Of a stretch of DNA of 64,000 nucleotides, positions 10,301-19,044 are shown piece after piece. Within the stretch, counting starts at the first letter, position 1. Every line of letters starts with the position of its first letter. Location: positions 37,532 through 101,531 of the IMG/VR virus record IMGVR_UViG_3300029267_002252; one strand, written 5' to 3'. The position numbers and the translations under genes were made by a program. This DNA is from a virus. The notes beneath the pieces are model-generated. The model did no database searches, was not told where the DNA came from, and saw only the letters and a program-made list of their open reading frames with translations.

Positions 10301-11377
10301 GCGACTCTTAATCTTGGTGCGTACGCGTCTGCACGTGGAGTAAAGATGGTAAATAGCTGTGGACGTATTTACGGTTCGACGTGGGTCGGTCTACATGATT
10401 TTTATATGTCTTCTGGTTCTGGTGAGTTTACGTATGAAATCCAACTGGGAACATTTTGCGATGTATCTCATGGACTTGTAGACGGAGATTATTATCAGCC
10501 GGGACCGCAAGGTTCCTGTAGCCGTGTGTACGTCACAGGAAATATGTATTTGTATAATACCGTAAGGTGGCGTGAAGTTACTTGTGATGGGACTTTTTAT
10601 GTTGATACGGGAGGAGTTACTTCTTATGCAGATACTTATGTAGCTCCTTATTATTATAGCCCTTCTTATGACCGGTTTCGCAATAATCTCAGGATGAGCT
10701 CATCTGCATATGCAAGTGAGAGTGTTGGGAGTATTTCATGGAGCCCGCTTAGATTCAGGGGGAATGTCCTGCGCACTGATTTTGGTCTAAGTGACAATTC
10801 TTGGACGTCGGTAGGAAATACGGGAAATCGGTTGGGAGTCAGGGTAGAGGCCGGAGTAACCTATATTATAGAGTATTTTATTCTCGTAGTAGGTAGGCCG
10901 GGAACCTCAACAGGAATCATTCAGCTCAGGTTTAACTTTCCGAGCATGGAAACAGACAGTTTTGGGGGTATTTATGGGTTTACTGAGGAGCATAACCTTG
11001 ATGTTTCGGTCGGCAGTGATTATTTTGGTGGCCCAGGAGCTTATAGGACGACAGCATCGGTTGGTGGTTATAAGAGTTGGGGGCTTAATGCTTTGACCGG
11101 GCAAGATATATGGGTGCGGTCTTCTGGAAACGATAGCACTGCGGGAGTCACTGGCACGGTAACTTTTCACACACAGATAGGTACATTGAGCACATCATAC
11201 TATTATTTTTTCCCAATGCATGTATGGTTGATGTACGAGTGTGGAGATGTAGAGGGTTGGTTTTACCCGGATATTCTAATGAATTGGGGTGGTACTCAGG
11301 CAGTGGTTAAGCAGAATTCTTATGTGAGGATGTCAGCCGGAGCCGCAGAGACCCTGTCCTCCATAGAGACCCAATAG
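7337..11377 (+). CDS. Large tail spike with two tandem beta-helix modules
   Basis: 1346 residues, the largest protein in the window. Residues 1-45 are the VPIRFLYG attachment domain shared with the upstream fibre. Two pectate-lyase-like right-handed beta-helices follow, one starting near 105 (YLIAPSGGNYTSI, then PGTYTETSNITL) and one near 716 (TLIDAGGNGDFSTVGAAV), each with an LxxxCxxxxCxI-like rung pattern. Linkers between them carry HSQVTTGNPHSLDAADVGA and SHSDTSATGAELDSLTDG, shared with 16153-18027. The last 190 residues form a beta-rich cap (RVEAGVTYIIEYFILV). Twin helices suggest an internal duplication; polysaccharide depolymerase or receptor-binding function is inferred. Confidence 0.85.
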   Translation: MAEEVPIRFLYGAEASIPSATGADGRPIVTDDTDDEKLYVAINNANVQMGGKAVVEHTQQTTGNPHSLDYSDVSGADGATDVTGAELEELTDGSKSALHEHQMPYDYLIAPSGGNYTSISAYVADSPAQGDVIALAPGTYTETSNITLQAGVTMFALASQRDSNQPVRVVLGSYSFQGGAGSRIDGIYFDITPNSDSNKITLSIDTIFENCVLDYSGTVGSQGIYFNSGCIISNTRILGNNYLYNALECNGAENFSLRDIYISGVDTDYGRGVYLLSPNVGGSTIQRITMEDFATASSANDAVYLSGNTATKPCSVEHLHINGGSNVNVGLYIYSDIEGAMSVSDCSFTQCFIGMQVTSGRCALSNVTAYDCDRGFYFSGAVQGSNIVARGCGDGTTSGYGMYIGSWRCNISNISISNTVSGSWDIRNPSGQRNVISNFHCAGDCSLSGADNVYAFGTIEGDLTIGEGSTDDRNVFIDVKVFGSETDGGIHTKWNSRVHRDASGTPSSAYDVDDGYERGDFWIQESTDSLWVCVDNSTGAAVWTQLVPVSLDLSGHNVTELDDVSSAGSGQIITSGERTNLSTAYNHSQVTTGNPHSLDAADVGAAPSSHGSANHSGTIGTASQISDFDTEVSNNTNVSANTAARHAESHTIASHSDTTATGAELNTLTGGGNADALHSHSAPSHTIASHSDTSATGAELDSLTDGSKVTLHKHQGDWDTLIDAGGNGDFSTVGAAVSGSPSQAGSVWSVIGSTTESGNVTLPQDVALVGNGPSGTPNHVSRLVMGNNTLALSAGCVVRGLELYFTPTSDTNKITMAADSALIDCTIILTGSTKSKVISINGARTKIHNVIIDGNDYTYNAIYSGVAYEEISIQDVTIKEFNCASGGGTCVTITAPGNGCIFRNINITELASGTPSEYVCSFGTPSGYGVVYDNIRIDGNDSCNSAIFGSSISYPINVSNCTFLNISSSYQVQMGQGAQVSNIVCSNIATLNLGAYASARGVKMVNSCGRIYGSTWVGLHDFYMSSGSGEFTYEIQLGTFCDVSHGLVDGDYYQPGPQGSCSRVYVTGNMYLYNTVRWREVTCDGTFYVDTGGVTSYADTYVAPYYYSPSYDRFRNNLRMSSSAYASESVGSISWSPLRFRGNVLRTDFGLSDNSWTSVGNTGNRLGVRVEAGVTYIIEYFILVVGRPGTSTGIIQLRFNFPSMETDSFGGIYGFTEEHNLDVSVGSDYFGGPGAYRTTASVGGYKSWGLNALTGQDIWVRSSGNDSTAGVTGTVTFHTQIGTLSTSYYYFFPMHVWLMYECGDVEGWFYPDILMNWGGTQAVVKQNSYVRMSAGAAETLSSIETQ

Positions 11378-11388
11378 AGGATTAGTAT

Positions 11389-12228
11389 ATGAATAATTAT
11401 AGTGATGTAACTTTGACAATTGACGACCTTACTTCAGATTTGACAGATGGTGGGTTTTATCGGGATGAGCGCGGGTCAACGTTTACTAATTGCGTTTTCC
11501 AAAATACTGCTGGCGATGCTATGATTGAGCATGTTGATTTTTCATATGCTTTGTTTACCAACTGTACATGGAGCAACCCTGTTAAAGATTGTTTATTCGT
11601 ATCTGCTGAAGGAGCGGTTCCGGGGATATGTAATGTCGTGTTCGATTCAGCTCCTCCTGATAAATGGCTCCCGGCAGATGACATTAACACTATTCTCAGG
11701 GGTACGGGGGAAGAAACTGAGTGGGATTTTGCCCGTATTGATGAGACTGCTGTTCGAAATGCTTTTGAGAACACCCCTATAAATATGGATGACGAGAATC
11801 CAGAATATCTTACAGCAGATGATTATACATTGACTATGGGGAAAGCTCATTATGATTGCCCGATATATGCTGGGGAAGTTTCGAGAACTGAGTGGTTAGC
11901 TGTGGCTACATTTGAAATATCTACAGATGCTATTGATTCATACCAGCCTTACGATGGTATTCCAGATATTCCAGCGAACGGGACAAGCTCATGTACAATT
12001 ACCGTTACTGCAAAAGACCGCGCAGGAGATACCAAAGATGATGATACGACAGTAGTCGTATTTAAGACAACCAGGGGAAGCTTAAGTTCGTTACAGGTTA
12101 CGATGACTGATGGAGTAGCCGAAACAGATTTAACGTCAGTTACAGAAACGACTATCGCTACTGTTACAGCAGAGATAGAAGGAGAGGAGCCGCTGACTAT
12201 TGATATTCAGTTTGCTCCTACGACATAA
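11389..12228 (+). CDS. Spike-associated protein with short beta-helix and Ig-like domain
   Basis: 279 residues and paralogous to 28205-28990. The N-terminal third has beta-helix-like rungs (GSTFTNCVFQNTAGDAMIE, YALFTNCTWSNPVKDCLF). The C-terminal 95 residues form a bacterial Ig/invasin-like domain (DIPANGTSSCTITVTAKDR, TTRGSLSSLQVTMTDGVAE). Each paralogue directly follows a large beta-helix spike gene, so it is probably a partner or cap of that spike. Close RBS GAGGA at 11377-11381. Confidence 0.75.
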   Translation: MNNYSDVTLTIDDLTSDLTDGGFYRDERGSTFTNCVFQNTAGDAMIEHVDFSYALFTNCTWSNPVKDCLFVSAEGAVPGICNVVFDSAPPDKWLPADDINTILRGTGEETEWDFARIDETAVRNAFENTPINMDDENPEYLTADDYTLTMGKAHYDCPIYAGEVSRTEWLAVATFEISTDAIDSYQPYDGIPDIPANGTSSCTITVTAKDRAGDTKDDDTTVVVFKTTRGSLSSLQVTMTDGVAETDLTSVTETTIATVTAEIEGEEPLTIDIQFAPTT

Positions 12229-12243
12229 TGCAATTGATTGCAA
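12228..12243 (+). repeat. TTGCAA-type palindrome copy (ATGCAATTGATTGCAA)
   Basis: Intergenic, ending 14 bases before the next fibre gene start and just ahead of its RBS. Confidence 0.55.
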
Positions 12244-12257
12244 AGTGAGGATAGATA

Positions 12258-14927
12258 ATGGCACGAGTTAAAGTATTCGGAACCGCTTGGTTTGAGGGGG
12301 CTAATAACGTAATGACTACGCTCGCTGGAGCTGATGTCAATGCGTACGAAGCCGGAACCACGACACCTGTTGATATGTATGCAAATCAGACGGGCGGTTC
12401 ACCTATCGGTTCACTTCAGACATTGCTCAACGGGTATTATGAGTTTTGGGTCGAATACAAAGGAGCATTGAAAGTATATATTGATAAGCTCGGGTTTGAC
12501 CCGATTGAGCGGGATTTTGTATATATTGGGCATGGCGATGACGGAAGCATCAAAGACCACGAGGATGTAAGCAGCACGATTGTACCGAATGACGGAGAGG
12601 TTCTGATTTATAATGATACTGAAGGAGAGTATCGTCCTGGACCGATGTCTGCCAGCGGAGTAGTTGTGTGGGATGCTGTGATTGATACGGAAAACGATGC
12701 CGACCCTGAAGGTGACTTCATTACTGCGATGCAGGATGCCACAAAGAGAACTATTGCCGTAATCGGAACGAATGACCTGACGTTTGACCATATAACGACA
12801 AGTGCGTACATGTATATCACTAATGTTGCTGATAAATATGTATGGTTTGAATACGGGATTAAAATTAATGTCGATTTTACCGCAGTTGGACCAATGGCCC
12901 CACAGGAGCAGGGATTCTTCAGGATTCAGCCCGGAGCTAATATAGATGATTATGACTGGAAGTTCGAGAATATGTACATCTCCATTGATAATGGAGCTGG
13001 TGAAGGGGGATTTTTCTCGTTCGGACAGTATATGGGGTCTTCGTATAATTGGCTGTCATCTATTGATTTTACCAACTGTATTTTTGAAGTTAACAGCAGT
13101 AATATAACTAACCCCGTGTTTATTGAAGTGATGCCTTCTGGAAATTATATTGACGGGATATTCCTGAATAAAGTCATTTTTGATGGCTGGTATAACATGG
13201 TCATTGATGACGATGCTGACGATGGAAAGGGAGTGTTCTGGATTAATTCTGTCCACACTCATTTTTGGAACAGCCGCGATGCTGGTTCTACGAACTGGTG
13301 GAAGAAATTTAACAATGCATATCAGGTTACCGGTGGATTTAATTCGCTGGTTCCGAAAGGAAGCTCGCCTCATTCATACCTTGATGCCGATACGCTTGAC
13401 GGATACCATGCTTCTGACTTGATGGGAAGTGCGCCGTCTGCTGACAACGTATCATATACGAATGTAAGCGGAGGAGTTGATAATCATATTTCTGGTTCCG
13501 ATGTTGATACTATTTTGTCGGAATTGAGTGCCGCTGTAGACGGAGTCAGTCAGTATGTAATGTATCCCGGAGATAGTAATTCTGAACTTGACGCGATAAT
13601 TACTGACATCGGCGGGAGCGGTCAGGCGAAGATTACATTCATGCCTGGAGCATACTCATTTACAACTAAAGGGGCGGGGAATGATTTTGATTTTGGAGCT
13701 GCCGATGTAACGATTGAAGGTTATGGCGAAGCTACTCAAATAAGTATAACCGGGACGACGTACACTGGTTCGTGGATGAAGACTACAGGAAAGCTTGCCG
13801 TCAACGACATGTACGTGAACGCTTTAGGGAAAAAGACTTATATATTTGATGGCGGGACTGTTTCGCGCTTCACCAGACTGAGACTGTCTCTTGGGACAAT
13901 ATTAGCGACGACGTATACGTTTATGAGCGACTGCTATATGCCGAGCAGTAATGTCAGTTTTGGGAATTATGCTAATATTTCCAACTGTCAGTTTACCGGT
14001 TCTGGAATTACGAACGTAGTCGGAGCAGCAGCAGTACTTACTGGGATATATAATCTCAGTTCTAATTGGACGGTAGGCGGTAATGGCGTAATGCATATGG
14101 ACGGAACTGCCGGAGTGATGAATTTTTCATCATCGTGTGAGTTTCATCTTAATGGTTCGCTTTTGAATACAGCGAGCATTACATTAGGGAGTGAATCTAT
14201 ATTCTATCCGGGACAGGTATATATTTCGATGTCATATAGTTCCGGGAATCCGATGATAATTCTTAATGATAACGCCAGTATCCAAGGTGGAGTCATTAGA
14301 ATGCCGATAGACCCCGGACAGACTGTGATGGATTTGATTCAAGTATACAGTTCTACAGGAAATTCAGCGTGGAATATTAACGGAGTTACTTTTCTACCGA
14401 AGCTGTATGATAGTAATTGGGATGTTATCGGAGGAGCTTCTACGCTTACATTCATAAAGTATAGCGGTGCCGGAGGAAAAGTGTACATGTCCGATTGTAT
14501 TATCCGTTTCGATGCGAACGGTTTTGATATAATGGACGATAACAGTAAGATACGTCTGAGCGATTCGGGAGCGTACGTGCACCTGAATAATTTAGCTTAT
14601 GAGTTTTTCCGTTCAGGCGGGCCGCTTACTTTTACTGCGTTGAATCTCAGAGCCGAATTTTCAGCAGCATCGTTCAGAGGATGTACTTTAGTCGGGCATC
14701 AGCCTGATTTTCAAATATATGCGACGACTGCCTTGGATTGCCAGGTGTCGGGAAGTAGAATAATATGCAATTCATTAACCCTTTCAAATAGGAGCCAAGT
14801 AACAGGGAGCCAGATAGAAGGAAATATTGGAGTACTTACATCAGGAGCAGATACGATTGTGAACGGATGTCACGTAACTGGAAGTATTAGTGGAAGTGTT
14901 GAAATCAATGCGAACAACACTTCTTGA
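12258..14927 (+). CDS. Tail spike with adaptor N-terminus and beta-helix
   Basis: 889 residues. Residues 1-90 are the adaptor domain of 5433-5765 (AYEAGTTTPVDMYANQTGG, GYYEFWVEYKGALKVYI). A central region of about 280 residues ends in the phage-fibre motif LDADTLDGYHASDL (near 374-387). A linker (YTNVSGGVDNHI, LSELSAA) then leads into a right-handed beta-helix from about 430 onward (ITFMPGAYSF). The linker and helix entry are nearly repeated in 21510-24647, which has a different N-terminus: a domain swap between spikes. Receptor binding is inferred. Confidence 0.83.
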   Translation: MARVKVFGTAWFEGANNVMTTLAGADVNAYEAGTTTPVDMYANQTGGSPIGSLQTLLNGYYEFWVEYKGALKVYIDKLGFDPIERDFVYIGHGDDGSIKDHEDVSSTIVPNDGEVLIYNDTEGEYRPGPMSASGVVVWDAVIDTENDADPEGDFITAMQDATKRTIAVIGTNDLTFDHITTSAYMYITNVADKYVWFEYGIKINVDFTAVGPMAPQEQGFFRIQPGANIDDYDWKFENMYISIDNGAGEGGFFSFGQYMGSSYNWLSSIDFTNCIFEVNSSNITNPVFIEVMPSGNYIDGIFLNKVIFDGWYNMVIDDDADDGKGVFWINSVHTHFWNSRDAGSTNWWKKFNNAYQVTGGFNSLVPKGSSPHSYLDADTLDGYHASDLMGSAPSADNVSYTNVSGGVDNHISGSDVDTILSELSAAVDGVSQYVMYPGDSNSELDAIITDIGGSGQAKITFMPGAYSFTTKGAGNDFDFGAADVTIEGYGEATQISITGTTYTGSWMKTTGKLAVNDMYVNALGKKTYIFDGGTVSRFTRLRLSLGTILATTYTFMSDCYMPSSNVSFGNYANISNCQFTGSGITNVVGAAAVLTGIYNLSSNWTVGGNGVMHMDGTAGVMNFSSSCEFHLNGSLLNTASITLGSESIFYPGQVYISMSYSSGNPMIILNDNASIQGGVIRMPIDPGQTVMDLIQVYSSTGNSAWNINGVTFLPKLYDSNWDVIGGASTLTFIKYSGAGGKVYMSDCIIRFDANGFDIMDDNSKIRLSDSGAYVHLNNLAYEFFRSGGPLTFTALNLRAEFSAASFRGCTLVGHQPDFQIYATTALDCQVSGSRIICNSLTLSNRSQVTGSQIEGNIGVLTSGADTIVNGCHVTGSISGSVEINANNTS

Positions 14928-14988
14928 TGAGCGTTTTATAGTGGAACGCGATTTTGTAACCGCCACTTTTTTCATAAGGAGATAGAAC

Positions 14989-15387
14989 ATGCCTAAGTGG
15001 TGCGATGATGGAGAAAACATGGTAGCTGACACCATTTTCGGAACCCTGTCCCCCGTAGACCCGCTCTACATCGGACTGTACGAAAACGGAACGGAGCCTG
15101 CTGAGGATGATGGGCTCAGCGACCTTACGGAGCAGAGCGGTGACGGGTACGCCCGTATACAGCTCGACCGTGGAAGCTGGACTATCACTGACGATACGGC
15201 TGAGTACGCGCAGGTTACTTTTACTGCTGCGGGAGCAGCGTGGGGTAACCAGTATGGGTATTTTATTACTGATGCTGCGAGCGGCACGACCGGAAGGTTG
15301 GTAGCTGTTGAGCATTTCAGTGACGGACCGTACAATGTGGGCGATGGCGATAGCGTCAAAATCACCCCCAAGGTGACCGTTAGCTAA
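14989..15387 (+). CDS. Small tail-appendage protein
   Basis: 132 residues, beta-rich, acidic. It begins MPKWCDDGENMVADTIFG and contains DPLYIGLYENGTEP, DGYARIQLDRGSW and a KITPKVTVS end, a layout seen in small phage structural proteins that expose a single beta domain. AAGGAG at 14977-14982 supports the start. It lies between two fibre genes; a decoration or fibre-adaptor role is inferred and no family is claimed. GC content and codon use (CGT, CTC, TCC) look higher than in the flanking fibre genes. Confidence 0.7.
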   Translation: MPKWCDDGENMVADTIFGTLSPVDPLYIGLYENGTEPAEDDGLSDLTEQSGDGYARIQLDRGSWTITDDTAEYAQVTFTAAGAAWGNQYGYFITDAASGTTGRLVAVEHFSDGPYNVGDGDSVKITPKVTVS

Positions 15388-15399
15388 GCAGTTTTCGTG

Positions 15400-15423
15400 G
15401 GGGTGGGGGTTATTCCCCACCCC
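15400..15423 (+). other. GC-rich hairpin after small appendage gene
   Basis: GGGGTGGGG (15400-15408) pairs with CCCCACCCC (15415-15423) around a short AT loop. No T-run follows, the same design as the hairpin at 7275. Confidence 0.55.
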
Positions 15424-15448
15424 TGCATCTGACTGAGGAGAATTTTTA

Positions 15449-16153
15449 ATGGCAAATAGGAAAAAGATATTCGGTATTGCTACCGAAGAAGGTACTGATA
15501 ATACCCTTGTTATATTTGACGGGGCTACGGTAAGTGCGTACCAAGCCGGGACCTCGACGCCTATCAATCAGTACGCTACCGAAGGTGCTGCGTCTCCTTC
15601 GACAATTTTGACGGACGACCAGGGCGAGTATGAGTTCTGGATTGATATAGATGAAGATGCTGACCGCATTAAAATTGAAATTACCAAATCCGGACATACG
15701 TCTATTGTTATTGATGACATATTCATCGCCGTGCCGTATATTCAGGATGGCGGAGACATTTATTACAAGGATAATTCCAGGGGGGATAAGTGGTTATCGC
15801 TTCATCAGGTATTTGTTAACGGCGCTCGAAATAATAATAGCGTCACGGACATATATTTAAGTCTTTACGACAGGGGTCCCAGTAACCTGATTCCGTACGT
15901 ACTTCCTTTTGATGCGACACTTGTAGGGATGACTTTGTCGTGTACCAGCAACACCGTATCGTGGACAGGAGAAGTACGTAAGAATGGAGTAGCTGCTGTT
16001 GAAGATTCGCTGTCAATAGCTAATCAATATACGAATTATGATTTCACAAAGAATACGGATTTTGATGCGGGAGACCGTATAGAAATTTATATGAACGGAA
16101 CCAGCATACCACGTCCGTCCGTGGGGCTGTATTTCCGTAGGAGGAAGACATAA
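15449..16153 (+). CDS. Adaptor-domain appendage protein
   Basis: 234 residues. Residues 1-95 are the third copy of the adaptor domain (AYQAGTSTPINQYATEG, GEYEFWIDIDEDADRIKIEI). The remainder is a separate beta domain (SLYDRGPSNLIPYVLPFDAT, WTGEVRKNG, GDRIEIYMNGTSIPRP) of jelly-roll appearance ending in a basic RRRKT tail. The start has GAGGAG at 15435-15440. The stop overlaps the next gene's ATG by one base, linking its dosage to the long fibre that follows. Confidence 0.75.
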   Translation: MANRKKIFGIATEEGTDNTLVIFDGATVSAYQAGTSTPINQYATEGAASPSTILTDDQGEYEFWIDIDEDADRIKIEITKSGHTSIVIDDIFIAVPYIQDGGDIYYKDNSRGDKWLSLHQVFVNGARNNNSVTDIYLSLYDRGPSNLIPYVLPFDATLVGMTLSCTSNTVSWTGEVRKNGVAAVEDSLSIANQYTNYDFTKNTDFDAGDRIEIYMNGTSIPRPSVGLYFRRRKT

Positions 16154-18027
16154 TGCCTGCACCTACACCTGATAACCAGTATAAAATAACTACTACAGGA
16201 ACGCTGAGTCCTGTTGTGTTTGATGACCTCGGAGCCAGGAGCTTCGTCCACCCTACTGTTGATTATGACCTGCTGCAAGAATTTACGGAGCAGGAGATAT
16301 ATGAATCTGCTGATGTGCAGGACGCTATAGGGTCGGGACACATTACTGTTGAAGATAAGTACGGAAATCCCATAACAGACCCGCCAGCACAGATGAACAA
16401 AGAAACGTATGACTCTAACGATGATGGAATACCTGATAGTGCCGCTACTGTTGACGACGGTGTGGGCAATGCATCTACTGCTGCTGAAGTCAAAGACGCA
16501 GTTGACCGCGTACATGACCAAGTTCACGATATTGACGGCTCTGACCATAATGGGGTGTCAGGGGCGACTGAAGATAACCTTGTATCTTTTGATGCTAACG
16601 GGCGCCCGAAGGATAGTGGTTATGACGTAGGGGATTTTGACCCTGCCGGAGAAGCTGCTAATGAAGTTGGCGCCCATGAGACTACTTATGACCACAGTAC
16701 TTATGATACAGCATATACGCATAGTCAGACTACGACAGGAAATCCACATAACTTAGACCCTGCCGATGTTGGAGCCGAGCCTGCTGATTCTACTATAATG
16801 AAAGAAGGGGAAAATGTAAGCCTTCTTAATAATGATGCTGATTACCAGTCGGGTTCGGAAGTCGATTCATCTATATCTACTCATGCTGGTGATGCTAATG
16901 CGCATCATAACGAATTGCACTCGATTGCAAGCCATAATGATACGTCAGCTACTGGCGCGGAACTCGACACACTTACTGATGGAAGCAATGCTGATTCATT
17001 GCATGACCATACAGAAGCTTCTGTAACTGTTACTCATGCATCTACTACTGGGCAGACTGCGAATGACCATCATAATCAATCTCATGTTCTTGCTACAGAG
17101 ACAGCTTTAGGACCTGACCATACTATCTCAGGAGCAACCGCAGGAGATGTATTGAGAGCGTCTGGAGCTACCGCAGCTAATTTCCAAGCATTGAATCATG
17201 CAGATTTAGCTAATAAAGATGCTGAGACTGATATTAAACATGTAACCGATGATGAAAAGGATGCACTCGATAATGCCCCAAATTCTCTAACTGAAGCAAA
17301 CCCTGTAGTAGACTACAGCTTTATAGCAGGGGCCATGAAGGGATTCATCCATAATCTCCTAATGTCAATGAATGATTCCAACCCCGATTATCAGGTAGAT
17401 ATTGGAGCTGGAAGATGTGTTTCAGATGATGGAACAGATTTTATTGTTTCAGATTCAGATATAACAGTAGATATAACAGCGTCCGGTGTTAATGGACTTG
17501 ATACGGGTTCGGAGTCATCCAGCACATGGTATGCTGTGTGGATAATAAAAAATCCGACTAACGGAAATGTTCGAGGGCTTCTTTCAGAGTCTTTTACATC
17601 TCCGACCTTACCCTCGGGATACACGAAGAAAAGAAGGATAGGGTCAATCTATAATGATTCTGGTTCAGATTTCTTTCCTGGCAGGTATGAAGGCTCAGGT
17701 TCAAGAAGGTACTGGATATGGGATGATGATATTCTTGTGCTTTCAGGAGGAAGCTCGACTTCTTATACAGATGTCGATGCGTCAGATTCAGCTCCCCCAT
17801 CAAGCAGATTACTGTATGTACGCCTTAATATGGATGGAACAAGTTTCGCACAATTCACTTTCAGAGAAAATGGAAATACAGCGGCAATTCCAGACAGAGA
17901 GTACGCCTATGTTGATATTGGGGGTCATATTTTCATTCCCGTAGATGAGAATCAGATATTTGAGTATTATGTGACGTCTGGAGATGATGCTGAAGTCCGA
18001 GTACAAGGCTACTGGGAGGATTTATAA
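16153..18027 (+). CDS. Tail fibre protein with repetitive linkers
   Basis: 624 residues. After an N-terminal segment of about 110 residues (VFDDLGARSFVHPTVDYDL, lacking the adaptor domain), it has tandem fibre linkers: DHNGVSGATEDNLVSFDANG, HSQTTTGNPHNLDPADVGAE and SHNDTSATGAELDTLTDGSN, all near-copies of linkers in 5797-7260 and 7337-11377. A beta-rich distal domain starts near 380 (FIAGAMKGFIHNLLMSMND). Translation is coupled to the preceding adaptor protein, which suggests that adaptor carries this fibre. Distal receptor binding is inferred. Confidence 0.82.
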   Translation: MPAPTPDNQYKITTTGTLSPVVFDDLGARSFVHPTVDYDLLQEFTEQEIYESADVQDAIGSGHITVEDKYGNPITDPPAQMNKETYDSNDDGIPDSAATVDDGVGNASTAAEVKDAVDRVHDQVHDIDGSDHNGVSGATEDNLVSFDANGRPKDSGYDVGDFDPAGEAANEVGAHETTYDHSTYDTAYTHSQTTTGNPHNLDPADVGAEPADSTIMKEGENVSLLNNDADYQSGSEVDSSISTHAGDANAHHNELHSIASHNDTSATGAELDTLTDGSNADSLHDHTEASVTVTHASTTGQTANDHHNQSHVLATETALGPDHTISGATAGDVLRASGATAANFQALNHADLANKDAETDIKHVTDDEKDALDNAPNSLTEANPVVDYSFIAGAMKGFIHNLLMSMNDSNPDYQVDIGAGRCVSDDGTDFIVSDSDITVDITASGVNGLDTGSESSSTWYAVWIIKNPTNGNVRGLLSESFTSPTLPSGYTKKRRIGSIYNDSGSDFFPGRYEGSGSRRYWIWDDDILVLSGGSSTSYTDVDASDSAPPSSRLLYVRLNMDGTSFAQFTFRENGNTAAIPDREYAYVDIGGHIFIPVDENQIFEYYVTSGDDAEVRVQGYWEDL

Positions 18028-18028
18028 A

Positions 18029-18448
18029 ATGAACGTAGTAATAGATAAGGATACGAATCAAGTTAAGCGGTTTGGTAACGTAGATTTTGAAAATGATGGG
18101 CAGTTTGATTCTGAAACAGAAGAAATGCTTACAACTGATTTTATGTTTGATGAATCGGTCCATGAGAGGGAGTGGTTTTGGAATGAAACCACTGAGACCT
18201 TCGATAAAGGTGACCCTGTAAAAAGACTGGATAGGTATAAAATTATAAGAGATATTCTTAGTAGTGCCACTCCTGGAGAACAGCAAACAAGGATGTTTAC
18301 AGCTATGAATAAGTATGGAGCTATGTTCATTGCGGCCCTTGATAACAACAATATTGATTTAGCTAAGCTACAAGCCGATATAGCACTGTCGAATGGTGAC
18401 ATCATACAAGCTGACCACGATATACTTTATTCTTGTATTGAAGGTTAA
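18029..18448 (+). CDS. Fibre-associated small protein
   Basis: 139 residues. The ATG at 18029 is chosen over an in-frame ATG at 17984 because GGGAGGA (18014-18020) lies eight bases ahead and the earlier start would overlap the fibre gene by 44 bases. Acidic N-terminal half (DFENDGQFDSETEEM) and a helical C-terminal half (KIIRDILSSATPGEQQTRM) reminiscent of small fibre-assembly chaperones encoded right after fibre genes; that role is positional inference. Confidence 0.7.
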   Translation: MNVVIDKDTNQVKRFGNVDFENDGQFDSETEEMLTTDFMFDESVHEREWFWNETTETFDKGDPVKRLDRYKIIRDILSSATPGEQQTRMFTAMNKYGAMFIAALDNNNIDLAKLQADIALSNGDIIQADHDILYSCIEG

Positions 18449-18453
18449 CGTTA

Positions 18454-19044
18454 ATGGATTATCCAGAATTTAATCTAGACATCCCAAGAATAGGATATTT
18501 TGTCGTATACAAGGGCGACAATTCTTTTTTCTGCAATCAGATTCGCAAGGTTCAGCGTGACCTCGGATTTGACCAGACTGATTCTGATTATACTCATATT
18601 GAAGTTAGTGGCGGTGGGCCGTGGACTGTCGGTGCGCTTTTTCCGAAATCAAAGCTTATTAATATTATAAAGAAGTATCCAGGAAGATATATTAAGATTA
18701 TGAAATATAACGGAGAAGATTATGACGGAAGACCTTCAGCGAAGGTCGGGTTCTTTGGTTCGTCTCGCGCGAATCTTCCGTACAGTTTTCTCGGAGCTAT
18801 TTGGCATCGCCTGAATAGCTGGTTATTTCCTGGAATAAATCCGTTTGTATCGAAGAAGCGACCGATATGTTCTTACTTGTGCGCGTGGGCGCTGTGTAAG
18901 GAGTATCCCGATGCATTTGAAGAGCCGAAGAATGTTATGCCCGCGCATTTTTTAAGTAATACGAAATTTACTTGTGTATGGCAGGGGTATCTGCCTGTTG
19001 CTGAGAATGAAGTTGAATTTAATAAAGTGAAGATTGGTAAATAA
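18454..19044 (+). CDS. Permuted papain-like (YiiX/NlpC-P60-type) peptidase candidate
   Basis: 196 residues. The visible arrangement is a conserved-looking His early (YTHIEV, H48) and a Cys late (KRPICSYLCAWAL, C139) with hydrophobic strands between, which is the circularly permuted order of YiiX/LRAT-like NlpC/P60 relatives. Such enzymes cleave peptide or amide bonds, often in cell wall or lipid substrates. No signal peptide is present. Lying inside the tail operon, it may be a virion-associated cell-wall peptidase. The assignment rests on residue order and context; a non-enzymatic tail protein remains possible. Confidence 0.6.
   Translation: MDYPEFNLDIPRIGYFVVYKGDNSFFCNQIRKVQRDLGFDQTDSDYTHIEVSGGGPWTVGALFPKSKLINIIKKYPGRYIKIMKYNGEDYDGRPSAKVGFFGSSRANLPYSFLGAIWHRLNSWLFPGINPFVSKKRPICSYLCAWALCKEYPDAFEEPKNVMPAHFLSNTKFTCVWQGYLPVAENEVEFNKVKIGK

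Noticed and set aside
14940-14974. AGTGG ... CCACT followed by TTTTTT as a terminator
   Set aside because: Only five pairs with a long loop; too weak to call, and the fibre genes appear co-transcribed.
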